Shown here piece after piece: positions 9,987-18,501 of a stretch of DNA of 64,000 nt. Under the pieces are notes generated by a model. It was not told the DNA's origin. It ran no database searches and was given only the letters and a program-made list of their open reading frames with translations. Source of the DNA: Lachnospiraceae bacterium (GTDB lineage Bacteria > Bacillota > Clostridia > Lachnospirales > Lachnospiraceae); assembly GCA_017623675.1 (NCBI GenBank), contig JAGAOO010000036.1, positions 97,864-161,863 of the forward strand, written 5' to 3'. Numbering within the stretch: the stretch's first letter is position 1; each line of letters begins with the position of its first letter. Position numbers and translations under genes: made by a program.

Positions 9987-11377
9987 TTTACACCTTCTCT
10001 GGTATCCTCTAAAGCAATACCCTGCTCTAACAATGTATTTCTGATTTCATCCGCTCTTGCGAAATCCTTATTCTTTCTTGCCTGCTGACGTTCCTCAATG
10101 AGGCGTTCAATATCTGCATCCAGCAATTCCTGTTCCCGTACCGTCTCGATTCCCAAGATATCACACAGTTGCTTTAAGGTAGCTGCCATTGTCTCGCAAT
10201 ATGGCTTAGAAGCTCCGTCATTTACCGTTGTATTCAACAGCTTCACCAACTCGAATATAACAGAAATCGCATCTGCTGTATTCAAATCATCATCCATAGC
10301 CGCTTCATATTTCTTCTTTAATTCCTCAATCTTAACGACTGCTTCCTCTTCCTCTGCTGACATTGCAGGTACCGTGGACTTTTTCGCTGTATCTGTAACC
10401 TTTTCATATGCTGTAAGAATTCGCTCCAAGCCATTCTTCGCTGCTTCCACCAAGTCATCTGAGAAATTCAATGGGCTTCTGTAATGCGCACTTAACATAA
10501 AGAACCGAATCACCTGTAATGGGTATTTCTCACTAATTTCACGCACTGTAAAGAAATTACCTAAAGACTTAGACATTTTTTCGTTGTTAATCTTCAAAAA
10601 TGCATTGTGCATCCAGTACCGGGCAAATTCCGTACCATTGGCAGCCTCGCTTTGCGCAATCTCATTTTCATGATGTGGGAAAATTAAGTCCTCACCACCG
10701 GCATGAATATCAATGACATCACCGATGTACTTCTTTGACATGCAGGAGCATTCCAAATGCCAGCCCGGACGTCCTTCGCCCCATGGAGAATTCCAGAACG
10801 GTTCTCCTTCCTTCTTCGGTTTCCATAATACAAAATCCAGACTATCCTCTTTTTCATCTTCACCGGATACCTTTAAGGAACGATTGCCGCTTCTTAAATC
10901 ATCCAAATTCTTATGAGACAACTTGCCATAATCCTTGAACTGACGGGTTCGGAAATAAACCGTTCCGTTTACCTCGTAGGCATAGCCTTTTTCAATCAAA
11001 GTTTCAATCATTGCAATCATATCGGGAATTTCTTCCGTTGCCTTTGGATGAGTGGTTGCCTCCTGCACATTCATCCCGCACATATCTTTTTTCACTTCTG
11101 CAATATAACGTTCTGAAATAACAGTAGAATCCACGCCCTCTTCATTGGCACGCTTAATGATTTTATCATCTACATCTGTAAAATTCGATACATAATTTAC
11201 CTCATAGCCCTTATAGGTCAGATATCTCCGCAGAGTATCAAACACAATCATCGGTCTGGCATTACCAATATGAATATAATCATATACCGTAGGTCCACAT
11301 ACATAGATTCCTACCTTGCCTTCCCGAATTGGCACAAATTCTTCTTTCCTTCTGGTCATTGTATTATAAATCTTCAT
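9971..11377 (-). CDS. cysS: Cysteinyl-tRNA synthetase CysS
   Basis: This class I synthetase charges tRNA-Cys. The start at 11377 (MKIYNTMTRRK) follows GAGGAG by 6 nt; an ORF extension to 11461 has no site. At 468 residues it is of normal length. It has YVCGPTVYDYIHIGNAR (zinc-binding Cys plus HIGH-like HIGN), zinc ligands in HLECSCM and the HHENE segment, and KMSKSLGNF. It heads the cysS-mrnC-rlmB run. No T-box leader is visible in the 100 bp between it and the upstream acetyltransferase gene. Confidence 0.96.
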   Translation of the reverse strand: MKIYNTMTRRKEEFVPIREGKVGIYVCGPTVYDYIHIGNARPMIVFDTLRRYLTYKGYEVNYVSNFTDVDDKIIKRANEEGVDSTVISERYIAEVKKDMCGMNVQEATTHPKATEEIPDMIAMIETLIEKGYAYEVNGTVYFRTRQFKDYGKLSHKNLDDLRSGNRSLKVSGEDEKEDSLDFVLWKPKKEGEPFWNSPWGEGRPGWHLECSCMSKKYIGDVIDIHAGGEDLIFPHHENEIAQSEAANGTEFARYWMHNAFLKINNEKMSKSLGNFFTVREISEKYPLQVIRFFMLSAHYRSPLNFSDDLVEAAKNGLERILTAYEKVTDTAKKSTVPAMSAEEEEAVVKIEELKKKYEAAMDDDLNTADAISVIFELVKLLNTTVNDGASKPYCETMAATLKQLCDILGIETVREQELLDADIERLIEERQQARKNKDFARADEIRNTLLEQGIALEDTREGVKWKKI

Positions 11378-11479
11378 ATTCGTCTCCTCATTTTCGTTCC
11401 TATGTGCATATGCACCTTGATATACCTTATAAAGTATAGTAAGCCTTGGGAAATTTTGCAATATATTTCTACGAAACTC

Positions 11480-12577
11480 CTATACAATTTCCATCAAATA
11501 CACCATATCTGCCAGCTTTGTTTCCTTCAAAAGATATTCTGTCAGCACTTCTATGCTCCATGGCTGAACCTGACTGTCACTTACGCAATCTGCAATCTGT
11601 TCTACTTCTGCATCCTTCCCTGCTTTCAGCCAATTTTCAATATCCTTTTCCTTGTTCACGCTACATCCCTTCTCCGATAAGGTGATTTGCACCAGGCCTT
11701 CATTGGATTTACAAATCTCATCCTTTACCCGTACCGTCAGTTGTTGTTCCCTGCCCTGATACGGCAACAACGGAATAAACTTCTCTAAGTTCAGGATTCG
11801 AAGCATCATAGGTTGGCTTTCCATGATTTCAATGGGAATATCTCCATATCTTTCAACCAATTCTTTCTCTATCTGTTGCAAAAAGGCTTCCTGAGCCTCC
11901 AGCTCCACTTCTTTTGCATTATCGCCAAAGAATATCTGTTGAATCAGAATTTTTTGCTGATTCTCTGAGGCATCTAACACATATGCGGCATAGATATCAT
12001 TTTTTCCCTTAATGATATCGCCTTTTTCACACGCTACTTCTTCCTGCAACCGCTCCATATATACTTTACTACGTGCCGGATAAATAGAATACTGCCACTT
12101 TGTCCGCTTCTCTCTCCAGGCTTTCCATTCCCACCGCTGTTCTTTTTTCCATTCGACAAACTGAAATGGTTTGTAATAATCGGGATTTGCCGGCATCAGA
12201 TAGGTAAATGGCTCTCCATTGCCTTCCATATCCTGCAGTGCTTTGGTCAGACACCTTGCCATATACCCCTGTCTGCGACAATCCTCTCTGGTGGCTACAC
12301 CTACAATGTAATGGGAAAATATCTGTTGACTGCCTTGTTCCACCGGCTGAGTCAAGACCTTCTGCCCTTCAACGGCTTTTATCCCCCAGTTCCAAACATA
12401 GGGATTCAAATGAAGCATGGAACGAATTCCATCCTTTTCCTTTGCCACAAGTACCTGATTTTCCGGAAATACCTGTTCAAAATAGTACTCAGCAAACGCT
12501 TCCGGATCATGAAACGCCTCCTGCCACAGTTCGCGGATGGCATCTATATTCTCTTTGGAATCATATTGGACTTCCAT
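11480..12577 (-). CDS. GNAT-family N-acetyltransferase
   Basis: The 365-residue protein has an N-terminal GNAT fold. The acetyl-CoA loop is in VGVATREDCRRQGYMARCL near residues 92-110 (R-x-x-G-x-M form), followed by FTYLMPANPDYYKPFQF. The C-terminal ~130 residues look like the SCP2-like third domain of Eis-type acetyltransferases. The substrate is unknown. The ATG at 12577 overlaps the hydF TGA by one base (TGATG), and GAGGAG lies within hydF upstream, so translation is coupled to hydF. Confidence 0.75.
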   Translation of the reverse strand: MEVQYDSKENIDAIRELWQEAFHDPEAFAEYYFEQVFPENQVLVAKEKDGIRSMLHLNPYVWNWGIKAVEGQKVLTQPVEQGSQQIFSHYIVGVATREDCRRQGYMARCLTKALQDMEGNGEPFTYLMPANPDYYKPFQFVEWKKEQRWEWKAWREKRTKWQYSIYPARSKVYMERLQEEVACEKGDIIKGKNDIYAAYVLDASENQQKILIQQIFFGDNAKEVELEAQEAFLQQIEKELVERYGDIPIEIMESQPMMLRILNLEKFIPLLPYQGREQQLTVRVKDEICKSNEGLVQITLSEKGCSVNKEKDIENWLKAGKDAEVEQIADCVSDSQVQPWSIEVLTEYLLKETKLADMVYLMEIV

Positions 12578-13818
12578 CACACCTGCTCCTCGTCCGTTAA
12601 CATTGCAATGCTGCGTTTCAGTATTCCCTTCATTTCTGAGATGGCAATTCCATAATTGGTTATTGGCACACCCTGTTTCACTGCCAGTTGATATCGGTTC
12701 TTCACTTCCCGTTCATTCAGCATGCAACCGCCACATTGAATAATGAGTTGATATGGTGACAAATCTTTCGGGAATTCCGTTCCACTGCAGAATTCAAAAA
12801 ATAGTTCTTTCCCTCCGGTACGCTCCCGAATCCATTTCGGCAGCTTTTCCGTTCCTATATCTCCGCATTGACGGTGATGGGTACATCCTTCCGCAATCAG
12901 AATATTATCCCCATCCTTTAACTGTTCTAACATAGCTACACCGGCAATTGCTGTTTTCAATACACCCTTATGTCTCGCAAATAAAATGGAAAAAGAAGTC
13001 AACGGTACAGACTCCGGAACTATTTCTGCAACCATTTCAAAAGCCTGACTGTCTGTAATAACCAAATCCGGTGCTGTTCCCAGCTTTTTCAATGTCGTTT
13101 CTAATTCCGTCTCTCTTGTTACAACCGAAACAGCCCCAACATCTAATAGTTCCCGGATTGTCTGCTGTTGTGGCAGAATCAAACGTCCCTTTGGTGCTGC
13201 TTTATCTACCGGCACCACCAAAACAACAACATCATTCGGCTGAACCAAATCCGCAACAATCGGTGTCTGTGGTTCCTTTACCGGTTGCATACCCGCCAGC
13301 AGCTCCTTCAGGTCTGCAATATGATATTGATCCACGGTGCTGACCCAGATTCTGATTTCTTCACCTGCCTGCGCCCTTGCAAGCAGTTTCTTTACATCAA
13401 CCGTCTCAATGGTAGGCTTTCGTATCAAATCATGCTTATTATATACCAACACATATGGAATCTGTTTTTCCTGAATCCGCTCGATAATCCACTCATCTTC
13501 CTTTTCTTTCCCTATGGATGCATCAATCACTACCACAGCAATATCCGTCTGGTCCAACACTTCAAAACTTTTCTCCATACGGAATCTGCCTAATTGTCCT
13601 TCGTCATCCAGTCCCGGCGTATCCGTTATCACTACCGGTCCCATAGGAAGCAACTCCATAGCCTTTCGAACCGGATCCGTGGTGGTTCCCTTCACCTCCG
13701 ACACTATGGATAACTGCTGTCCGGTTAACACATTCATAATACTGGATTTTCCTGCATTCCGCTTTCCAAAAATGCTGATATGCACTCTGTCTCCACTTGG
13801 TGTTTCATTCATACTCAT
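12577..13818 (-). CDS. hydF: [FeFe]-hydrogenase maturation GTPase HydF
   Basis: HydF is the scaffold on which the 2Fe subcluster of the H-cluster is assembled. Residues 1-170 are a Ras-like GTPase with FGKRNAGKSSIMN (Walker A), DTPGLDD and NKHD. A dimerisation domain follows. The C-terminal Fe-S domain carries CTHH and QCGGC. Length 413 is normal. It follows hydE and hydG on the same strand, so all three maturases are present. No hydrogenase structural gene is in the window. Confidence 0.95.
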   Translation of the reverse strand: MSMNETPSGDRVHISIFGKRNAGKSSIMNVLTGQQLSIVSEVKGTTTDPVRKAMELLPMGPVVITDTPGLDDEGQLGRFRMEKSFEVLDQTDIAVVVIDASIGKEKEDEWIIERIQEKQIPYVLVYNKHDLIRKPTIETVDVKKLLARAQAGEEIRIWVSTVDQYHIADLKELLAGMQPVKEPQTPIVADLVQPNDVVVLVVPVDKAAPKGRLILPQQQTIRELLDVGAVSVVTRETELETTLKKLGTAPDLVITDSQAFEMVAEIVPESVPLTSFSILFARHKGVLKTAIAGVAMLEQLKDGDNILIAEGCTHHRQCGDIGTEKLPKWIRERTGGKELFFEFCSGTEFPKDLSPYQLIIQCGGCMLNEREVKNRYQLAVKQGVPITNYGIAISEMKGILKRSIAMLTDEEQV

Positions 13819-13845
13819 AAGTCTCGCCTCCTTTTCCTCTAGTTC

Positions 13846-15270
13846 TTAGAATCGAAAATCCCGTTGTCCCGCTTCTATCTCACTCAAATGATTCACTACG
13901 ATATTCCGTACCTGTTCCTTTGGTATATTCTTAAGCTCTGCCTGAATCAAAGCATCTCCTATGATTTTTGTATGAGGGGATGCATAATCCATGAGATATT
14001 CTTTCAAGGTCATTAACGCATTCGGATGACAGCAATTCTGAATTTCTCCACTCTTGCATAGACTCATAAAACGGTCACCGGTCCGCCCCTGCCGATAGCA
14101 GGCAGTACAAAAGCTTGGCACATATCCCAACTCCATCAGCCAGCAGACCACTTCATCCAGTGTACGATTGTCCATTACATCGAACTGCTCCGATCTCAAA
14201 TCCTCCGGCTCCGGTGCTACATATCCGCCAACGCTGGTTCGGGAGCCTCCGCTAATCTGAGAAATTCCCAGCTGTAACACCTTTTCCCGGGTCTTCTGAT
14301 TCTCTCTGGTGGATACAATCATTCCCGTATATGGTACTGCAATTCGAATGCAGGCAACGATTTTAGCAAAGGTGTCATCGTCAATACCATTGGTAAAGGT
14401 ACCGGAATCGATATCATCCGCATCCCGCAGACGAGGAACACTAATGGTATGTGGTCCTACTCCGAATACAGATTCCAGATGTTCAGCATGCATCAACAGC
14501 CCTGCAAATTCATATCGGTACTTATCCAGACCGAATAACACACCACAGCCTACATCATCAATACCGCCAGCCATTGCCCGGTCCATTGCTTCTGTATGAT
14601 AATTATAATCATGCTTTGGGCCCGTTGGATGAAGTTCTAAATAACTTTCCTTATGGTAGGTTTCCTGAAATAAAATATAGGTTCCAATCTCAGCTTCCTT
14701 CAACTTTCTGTAATTCTCAACCGTTGTAGCAGCTATATTTACATTTACCCGCCGGATGGCACCGTTCTTATGATGAATTCCATAAATGGTATTTATACAC
14801 TCCAGGATGTATTCAATGGGATTATGAACCGGGTCTTCTCCTGCTTCAATAGCAAGACGCTTATGGCCCATATCCTGTAACGCAATCACTTCCTGACGAA
14901 CCTGCTCCCGGGTCAGCTTCTTTCTCGGCATGTGCTTGTTCACTGCATGATACGGACAATAAGTACAGCCATTCACACAATAATTAGATAAATATAGGGG
15001 GGCAAATAAAACAATCCGGTTACCGTAAAAATCCTCTTTCATCTGCTTAGCTAACCGGTAGATTTCTTCATTGATTTCTCCATCCTCACAAGCCAGCAGA
15101 ACACTTGCTTCCCGATGACTTAATCCCTTTCGTTCTTTTGCTTTATCTAAGATTTCCCTTAACAATACCGTATCTGCTTTATGAGAATCCGCATAAGCCA
15201 AGGTATCCATAATTTCCTCATGATTGATAAATTCATCCGCATTTGCACTTTTCGGATCATACTTCCACAT
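13846..15270 (-). CDS. hydG: [FeFe]-hydrogenase maturase HydG (radical SAM tyrosine lyase)
   Basis: HydG cleaves tyrosine to supply CO and cyanide for the H-cluster. The radical SAM cluster motif NYCVNGCTYCPYH is near residues 96-108. The C-terminal second cluster motif starts FCTACYRQGRTGDRF, with a further Cys about 22 residues later (CC in QNCCHPN). Length 474 matches the family. It lies 21 bp after the hydE stop codon and 27 bp before hydF. Confidence 0.95.
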   Translation of the reverse strand: MWKYDPKSANADEFINHEEIMDTLAYADSHKADTVLLREILDKAKERKGLSHREASVLLACEDGEINEEIYRLAKQMKEDFYGNRIVLFAPLYLSNYCVNGCTYCPYHAVNKHMPRKKLTREQVRQEVIALQDMGHKRLAIEAGEDPVHNPIEYILECINTIYGIHHKNGAIRRVNVNIAATTVENYRKLKEAEIGTYILFQETYHKESYLELHPTGPKHDYNYHTEAMDRAMAGGIDDVGCGVLFGLDKYRYEFAGLLMHAEHLESVFGVGPHTISVPRLRDADDIDSGTFTNGIDDDTFAKIVACIRIAVPYTGMIVSTRENQKTREKVLQLGISQISGGSRTSVGGYVAPEPEDLRSEQFDVMDNRTLDEVVCWLMELGYVPSFCTACYRQGRTGDRFMSLCKSGEIQNCCHPNALMTLKEYLMDYASPHTKIIGDALIQAELKNIPKEQVRNIVVNHLSEIEAGQRDFRF

Positions 15271-15291
15271 ATTAAAGCCTTCTTTCTTTTG

Positions 15292-16386
15292 TTACTGATT
15301 ATTTGGATAATCTCCCCGGTCCACAACGATTCTCTTACCAATATTTTTCATTCTGTTTTGAATACATTGGGTACATTGAGCCGATTCTTCCCCGGTACAG
15401 ATTTTATTATCATATAAGCTGTACTGTTCCCGCACACTTACAGGAGATAAGTTAGGCATTATTACATTAGCACCTGACAAAATTCCCCGTTCTCTCCCAT
15501 CCGCTGCCAGGGTGCCCAGTGCTGTGGTTGCCGGTATCAGACACTTAGGAAACATCAGTCGCAGAATTCCGATTAAGAACAAGGTTTGCTCCACGCTTCC
15601 ATTTTTCTCATTTGCAAAAGGGGTCTCCTTATGAGAAATAAATGGTCCGATTCCAATCATATGAGGCTGTAATTCCCATAGAAATTCCAAATCCTCTGCC
15701 AAATGTTCTACCGTCTGTCCCGGTGAACCCACCATAAATCCGGCTCCCACCTGATATCCAATCTCCTTTAATGCTCTGAGGCAAGCCTTACGATGCTCCA
15801 GGGAAAGTTCCGGAGGATGCAGCCAACGATAATGACTTTCATTGGCTGTCTCATGCCGAAGAAGATACCGTTCTGCTCCTGCCTGATAAAACCGCTCATA
15901 GCTCTCTCGTTCCCGTTCTCCCAAGGATAAGGTAATGGCACAATCCGGATGATTATCTTTCATGGTACTTACTATATCACAAATCCTGTCATCGGTAAAA
16001 TAGGGGTCTTCTCCGCCCTGTAATACAAATGTCCGATAACCAAGCTGATATCCTTCCTTACAGCAATCCAATATCTGTTCCCTGGATAGCCGATATCGTT
16101 CTACTGCTCCATTCTCACGGCGGATTCCACAGTAATAGCAATTATTTTTACAATAATTGGTGAATTCAATCAGTCCCCGAATATAGATTTGATTGCCAAA
16201 AATCCGATTCTGTATCTTTCGGGCTTTCGCAAACAGAATCTGATCCATTTCCTGCTGCTCATCTATATTCCCCGTGGCAAATCGAAGTTCCAGAAGTTCC
16301 TGAAACTCCTGTTTTGTCAAATGATGATTTTGTTCCAGTTGTTCAATTAATTCGATTTCTCTGACAACATCCACAGGCACGTCCAT
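15292..16386 (-). CDS. hydE: [FeFe]-hydrogenase maturase HydE (radical SAM)
   Basis: The 364-residue radical SAM protein has [18 protein letters not shown], which gives the CxxxCxxC cluster ligands. Downstream are QGGEDPY and the GGEDP-like SAM-binding region shared with BioB/PylB. HydE works with HydG and HydF to build the dithiolate bridge. Its ATG lies 44 bp inside the end of ispF. A GTG four codons in sits at a better distance from GGAG and could be the true start. Confidence 0.93.
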   Translation of the reverse strand: MDVPVDVVREIELIEQLEQNHHLTKQEFQELLELRFATGNIDEQQEMDQILFAKARKIQNRIFGNQIYIRGLIEFTNYCKNNCYYCGIRRENGAVERYRLSREQILDCCKEGYQLGYRTFVLQGGEDPYFTDDRICDIVSTMKDNHPDCAITLSLGERERESYERFYQAGAERYLLRHETANESHYRWLHPPELSLEHRKACLRALKEIGYQVGAGFMVGSPGQTVEHLAEDLEFLWELQPHMIGIGPFISHKETPFANEKNGSVEQTLFLIGILRLMFPKCLIPATTALGTLAADGRERGILSGANVIMPNLSPVSVREQYSLYDNKICTGEESAQCTQCIQNRMKNIGKRIVVDRGDYPNNQ

Positions 16387-16885
16387 TCTCCATTACATCA
16401 TAACTATAATTTGCCACAGTTTCCAAGGCACAAATTGCCTGTGCACTAATGCCCTGTCCGGTTCCGGTAAAGCCAAGGCCTTCCTCCGTTGTTGCCTTTA
16501 CGTTGACTCTGCCCACAGGCAAATCCAAAGTAACAGCAATGTTTTCTACCATCTGAGGAATATACGGTGCCAGCTTCGGCCGTTGTGCAATCACTGTTGC
16601 ATCAATATTCTCAATAAAGAACAAATGCTCCTCTAATAGCTTCTTGACCTGCTTTAACAGCTCTATACTATCAGCACCTTCATATTCCGGTGCCGTGTCC
16701 GGAAAATGTTTTCCGATATCTCCCAGTGCAGCCGCACCCAGCAAAGCATCCATTATTGCATGTACTAATACATCTGCATCGGAGTGTCCAAGCAATCCTT
16801 TTTCATACGGTATCTCAACACCGCCTAAGATTAATTTCCGATTCTCAACTAGTTTATGGACATCATATCCCATTCCAACCCGCAT
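16343..16885 (-). CDS. ispF: 2-C-methyl-D-erythritol 2,4-cyclodiphosphate synthase IspF
   Basis: IspF is the MEP-pathway cyclase. It starts [14 protein letters not shown] (zinc-ligand DVH) and has [32 protein letters not shown] and the C-terminal [20 protein letters not shown]. The 180 residues exceed the usual ~158: about 22 extra residues after the conserved end read through the start of hydE. AGGAGG precedes the ATG. It heads the hyd maturase operon, which has no obvious functional link to isoprenoids. Confidence 0.94.
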   Translation of the reverse strand: MRVGMGYDVHKLVENRKLILGGVEIPYEKGLLGHSDADVLVHAIMDALLGAAALGDIGKHFPDTAPEYEGADSIELLKQVKKLLEEHLFFIENIDATVIAQRPKLAPYIPQMVENIAVTLDLPVGRVNVKATTEEGLGFTGTGQGISAQAICALETVANYSYDVMENGRACGCCQRNRIN

Positions 16886-17032
16886 GTCCTTACCTCCTGA
16901 CTCTGATATCTATCTATTATATATCCTTCTAATTCTTATATACAGATAACTAATTCTATTATAATGGTGATTGCCTTAAAAATCCATTCCTTCCTAAAAA
17001 CAATACCAGGAAATTTTTTTCAAAATTAGGTA

Positions 17033-17061
17033 TTGACTTTTTCTTTCGTACCCCCTATAAT
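17033..17061 (+). promoter_or_regulatory. Promoter of the tRNA-Val/tRNA-Met pair
   Basis: TTGACT (17033-17038), a 17-bp spacer and TATAAT (17056-17061) lie 21 bp before the first tRNA. Confidence 0.85.
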
Positions 17062-17082
17062 AGCACATGTGTCAAGCGCTAT

Positions 17083-17155
17083 GGGATCTTAGCTCAGCTG
17101 GGAGAGCATCTGCCTTACAAGCAGAGGGTCACAGGTTCGAGCCCTGTAGGTCCCA
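17083..17155 (+). tRNA. tRNA-Val (UAC)
   Basis: The acceptor stem GGGATCT / AGGTCCC contains one G-U pair. The anticodon loop is TTACAAG, anticodon TAC, inside CTGCC/CAGAG-type arms. The T arm is ACAGGTTCGAGCCCTGT and the discriminator is A. Confidence 0.93.
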
Positions 17156-17175
17156 TATACTTTGATAACAAATAT

Positions 17176-17249
17176 GGCGGAATAGCTCAGTTGGCTAGAG
17201 CACACGGTTCATACCCGTGGTGTCGAGAGTTCGAATCTCCCTTCCGCTA
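17176..17249 (+). tRNA. tRNA-Met (CAU, elongator type)
   Basis: The acceptor stem is GGCGGAA / TTCCGCT, with a terminal G-U pair. The anticodon stem-loop is CACGG-TTCATAC-CCGTG, anticodon CAT. The T arm is GAGAGTTCGAATCTCC; its closing pairs are less regular. The body resembles elongator tRNA-Met rather than initiator, and CAT-tRNA-Ile2 is the alternative. It lies 20 bp after tRNA-Val, in the same transcript. Confidence 0.85.
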
Positions 17250-17284
17250 TTTTTTATTTTAAAATTTCCTTTGGGTGATGCCCT

Positions 17285-17371
17285 ATGAATACGTTAGAAG
17301 TTCTAACACTTTTACTGGTTATTATTGCGGCTCTGTCTTACATAGATAATCATAAGAATAAAAAGAAATAA
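17285..17371 (+). CDS. Small hydrophobic peptide, putative type I (holin-like) toxin
   Basis: The 28-residue peptide has an acidic N-terminus, a hydrophobic helix (VLTLLLVIIAALSYI) and a basic tail (DNHKNKKK). This is the layout of the holin-like toxins of Firmicutes type I toxin-antitoxin systems (TxpA/Hol_Tox type), which insert into the membrane. It lies 36 bp behind tRNA-Met, after GGGTGATG as a weak ribosome binding site. The 3' untranslated region overlaps an antisense transcription unit (17372-17495). No separate sense promoter is evident, so it may be read from the tRNA promoter. The assignment rests on size, composition and arrangement. Confidence 0.65.
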   Translation: MNTLEVLTLLLVIIAALSYIDNHKNKKK

Positions 17372-17460
17372 GCATCCACTACTGCCCTAAGTGAATGCTC
17401 TTTCAGAAATAAATTTTTCTTACTGAGGGCAATCGGAAACTCAATTCCGATCACCTTTCT
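17360..17460 (-). ncRNA. Putative antisense antitoxin RNA opposite the small toxin
   Basis: On the minus strand a promoter (17467-17495) is followed by about 100 nt with three potential hairpins. The last is GCATTCACT / AGTGGATGC (17372-17398), followed by TTATTTCTTTTT, which acts as terminator inside the last toxin codons. The stem contains a pair that is G-U on the minus-strand RNA but A-C on the plus strand, so it folds properly only as antisense. The end points are approximate. Confidence 0.6.
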
Positions 17461-17466
17461 AAGTAG

Positions 17467-17495
17467 ATTATATACTAGACCGTTTGAGAAATCAA
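17467..17495 (-). promoter_or_regulatory. Promoter of the antisense RNA
   Basis: On the minus strand, TTGATT (17490-17495), a 17-bp spacer and TATAAT (17467-17472) point towards the toxin gene. The -35 box lies inside the toxin transcript's terminator stem. Confidence 0.7.
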
Positions 17496-17506
17496 GCGGT
17501 CTTTTT
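17478..17506 (+). terminator. Terminator of the toxin transcript
   Basis: GACCGTTTG / CAAGCGGTC with a 6-nt loop is followed by CTTTTTC. The single non-Watson-Crick pair is U-G on the plus-strand RNA and A-C on the other strand, so it is oriented for plus-strand transcripts. Confidence 0.75.
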
Positions 17507-17527
17507 CGTTCAGCCTTGTCCAAACAA

Positions 17528-18493
17528 CTAGTCTTCCCCGTAAAAATTAAATCCAATATTCAAATCCACCGGCTGAGAAATCCCTGGCACTGTTCCTTCT
17601 GCCGTGTACTGCCACACTTTATACTCATATGGGAGCCTTGGTTCATTAGCATACTGGGCAAACCAGATATCATAACCATACAACTGACTTATATCCAGTT
17701 CCAAAGCAATCCAACTTAGATTGGCATAAATCATCGTTTCATATCCCGCAGCCTTAATCGTCTCTAAAAAGCCCCGGCAGGCTTCAGACCTCTGCTGTGG
17801 TGTTAACCCGGCTGTTCTTGCTGTATCATCCATGGCATCCTCTGTATCCAGAACAATTGGAAGATTAATGTTATAAGCCTTTACTTGATTTAATACAAAT
17901 TGTGCTTCCTCCACCCCTTCTTCATAGGAAATTGCCTGGGAATAGAAATATACTCCTACATTCAAATCATTCTTTAGGGCTTCTGAAACATTATAATCAA
18001 AGGTTTCATCCAATCGGATTGCACCGTTTCCGTATCCTCGATATCCCACACGCACAAATGCAAAATCCACTCCGGAATTCTTCACCTGTGCCCAGTTGAT
18101 AACACCTTGGAATTTTGACACATCAATTCCTACGGAAGACGTTATCTGTCCATTCTCTGTATAATACTTGAAATTACCTTCATCTACTAACGTGGAATCA
18201 AAATCATAATCATTTCTGCCAAATGCATTATCAATCTTAACCCACTGCAATACTCCTTCCTTGTCATAAACCAGAATAAACCGCTGATTCACGAAGGTCC
18301 AATATGCATCTTCTGTCATTGCAGTCAAATCAGGATTGCTATAATCCATTCGTTTGTCCTGTGGAATCTCGAATGGCAATGCCTTCGAATGACTTCTGGT
18401 CAGACTGATTCCAGCCAAAATAGCCAATAATAGAAGCAACTCAATGATTGCAATCACTATCCACTTTGAAAATCCTTTGTTCTGATTCGTCAT
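17528..18493 (-). CDS. Membrane-anchored GH25 lysozyme (muramidase)
   Basis: The 321-residue protein has an N-terminal membrane segment (WIVIAIIELLLLLAILAGI, residues 11-29), a ~90-residue extracytoplasmic linker domain and a GH25 catalytic barrel from about residue 121 (SVGIDVSKFQGVINW). The barrel carries VLDTEDAMDD and ends VDLNIGF. GH25 enzymes cleave the MurNAc-GlcNAc bond of peptidoglycan. It follows a second GH25 gene after 8 bp, so the two form an operon for wall turnover. Confidence 0.88.
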   Translation of the reverse strand: MTNQNKGFSKWIVIAIIELLLLLAILAGISLTRSHSKALPFEIPQDKRMDYSNPDLTAMTEDAYWTFVNQRFILVYDKEGVLQWVKIDNAFGRNDYDFDSTLVDEGNFKYYTENGQITSSVGIDVSKFQGVINWAQVKNSGVDFAFVRVGYRGYGNGAIRLDETFDYNVSEALKNDLNVGVYFYSQAISYEEGVEEAQFVLNQVKAYNINLPIVLDTEDAMDDTARTAGLTPQQRSEACRGFLETIKAAGYETMIYANLSWIALELDISQLYGYDIWFAQYANEPRLPYEYKVWQYTAEGTVPGISQPVDLNIGFNFYGED

Positions 18494-18501
18494 CTTAACG
18501 C

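Noticed and set aside
11378-11479. T-box riboswitch ahead of cysS
   Set aside because: Only about 100 bp separate it from the upstream gene, and no T-box sequence or terminator pair is visible. The leader of glnS likewise shows none.
17350-17556. 68-codon minus-strand frame opposite the toxin as a gene
   Set aside because: It spans the antisense promoter and terminator hairpins, has no matching start signal and no recognisable protein family. The antisense RNA explains the region better.
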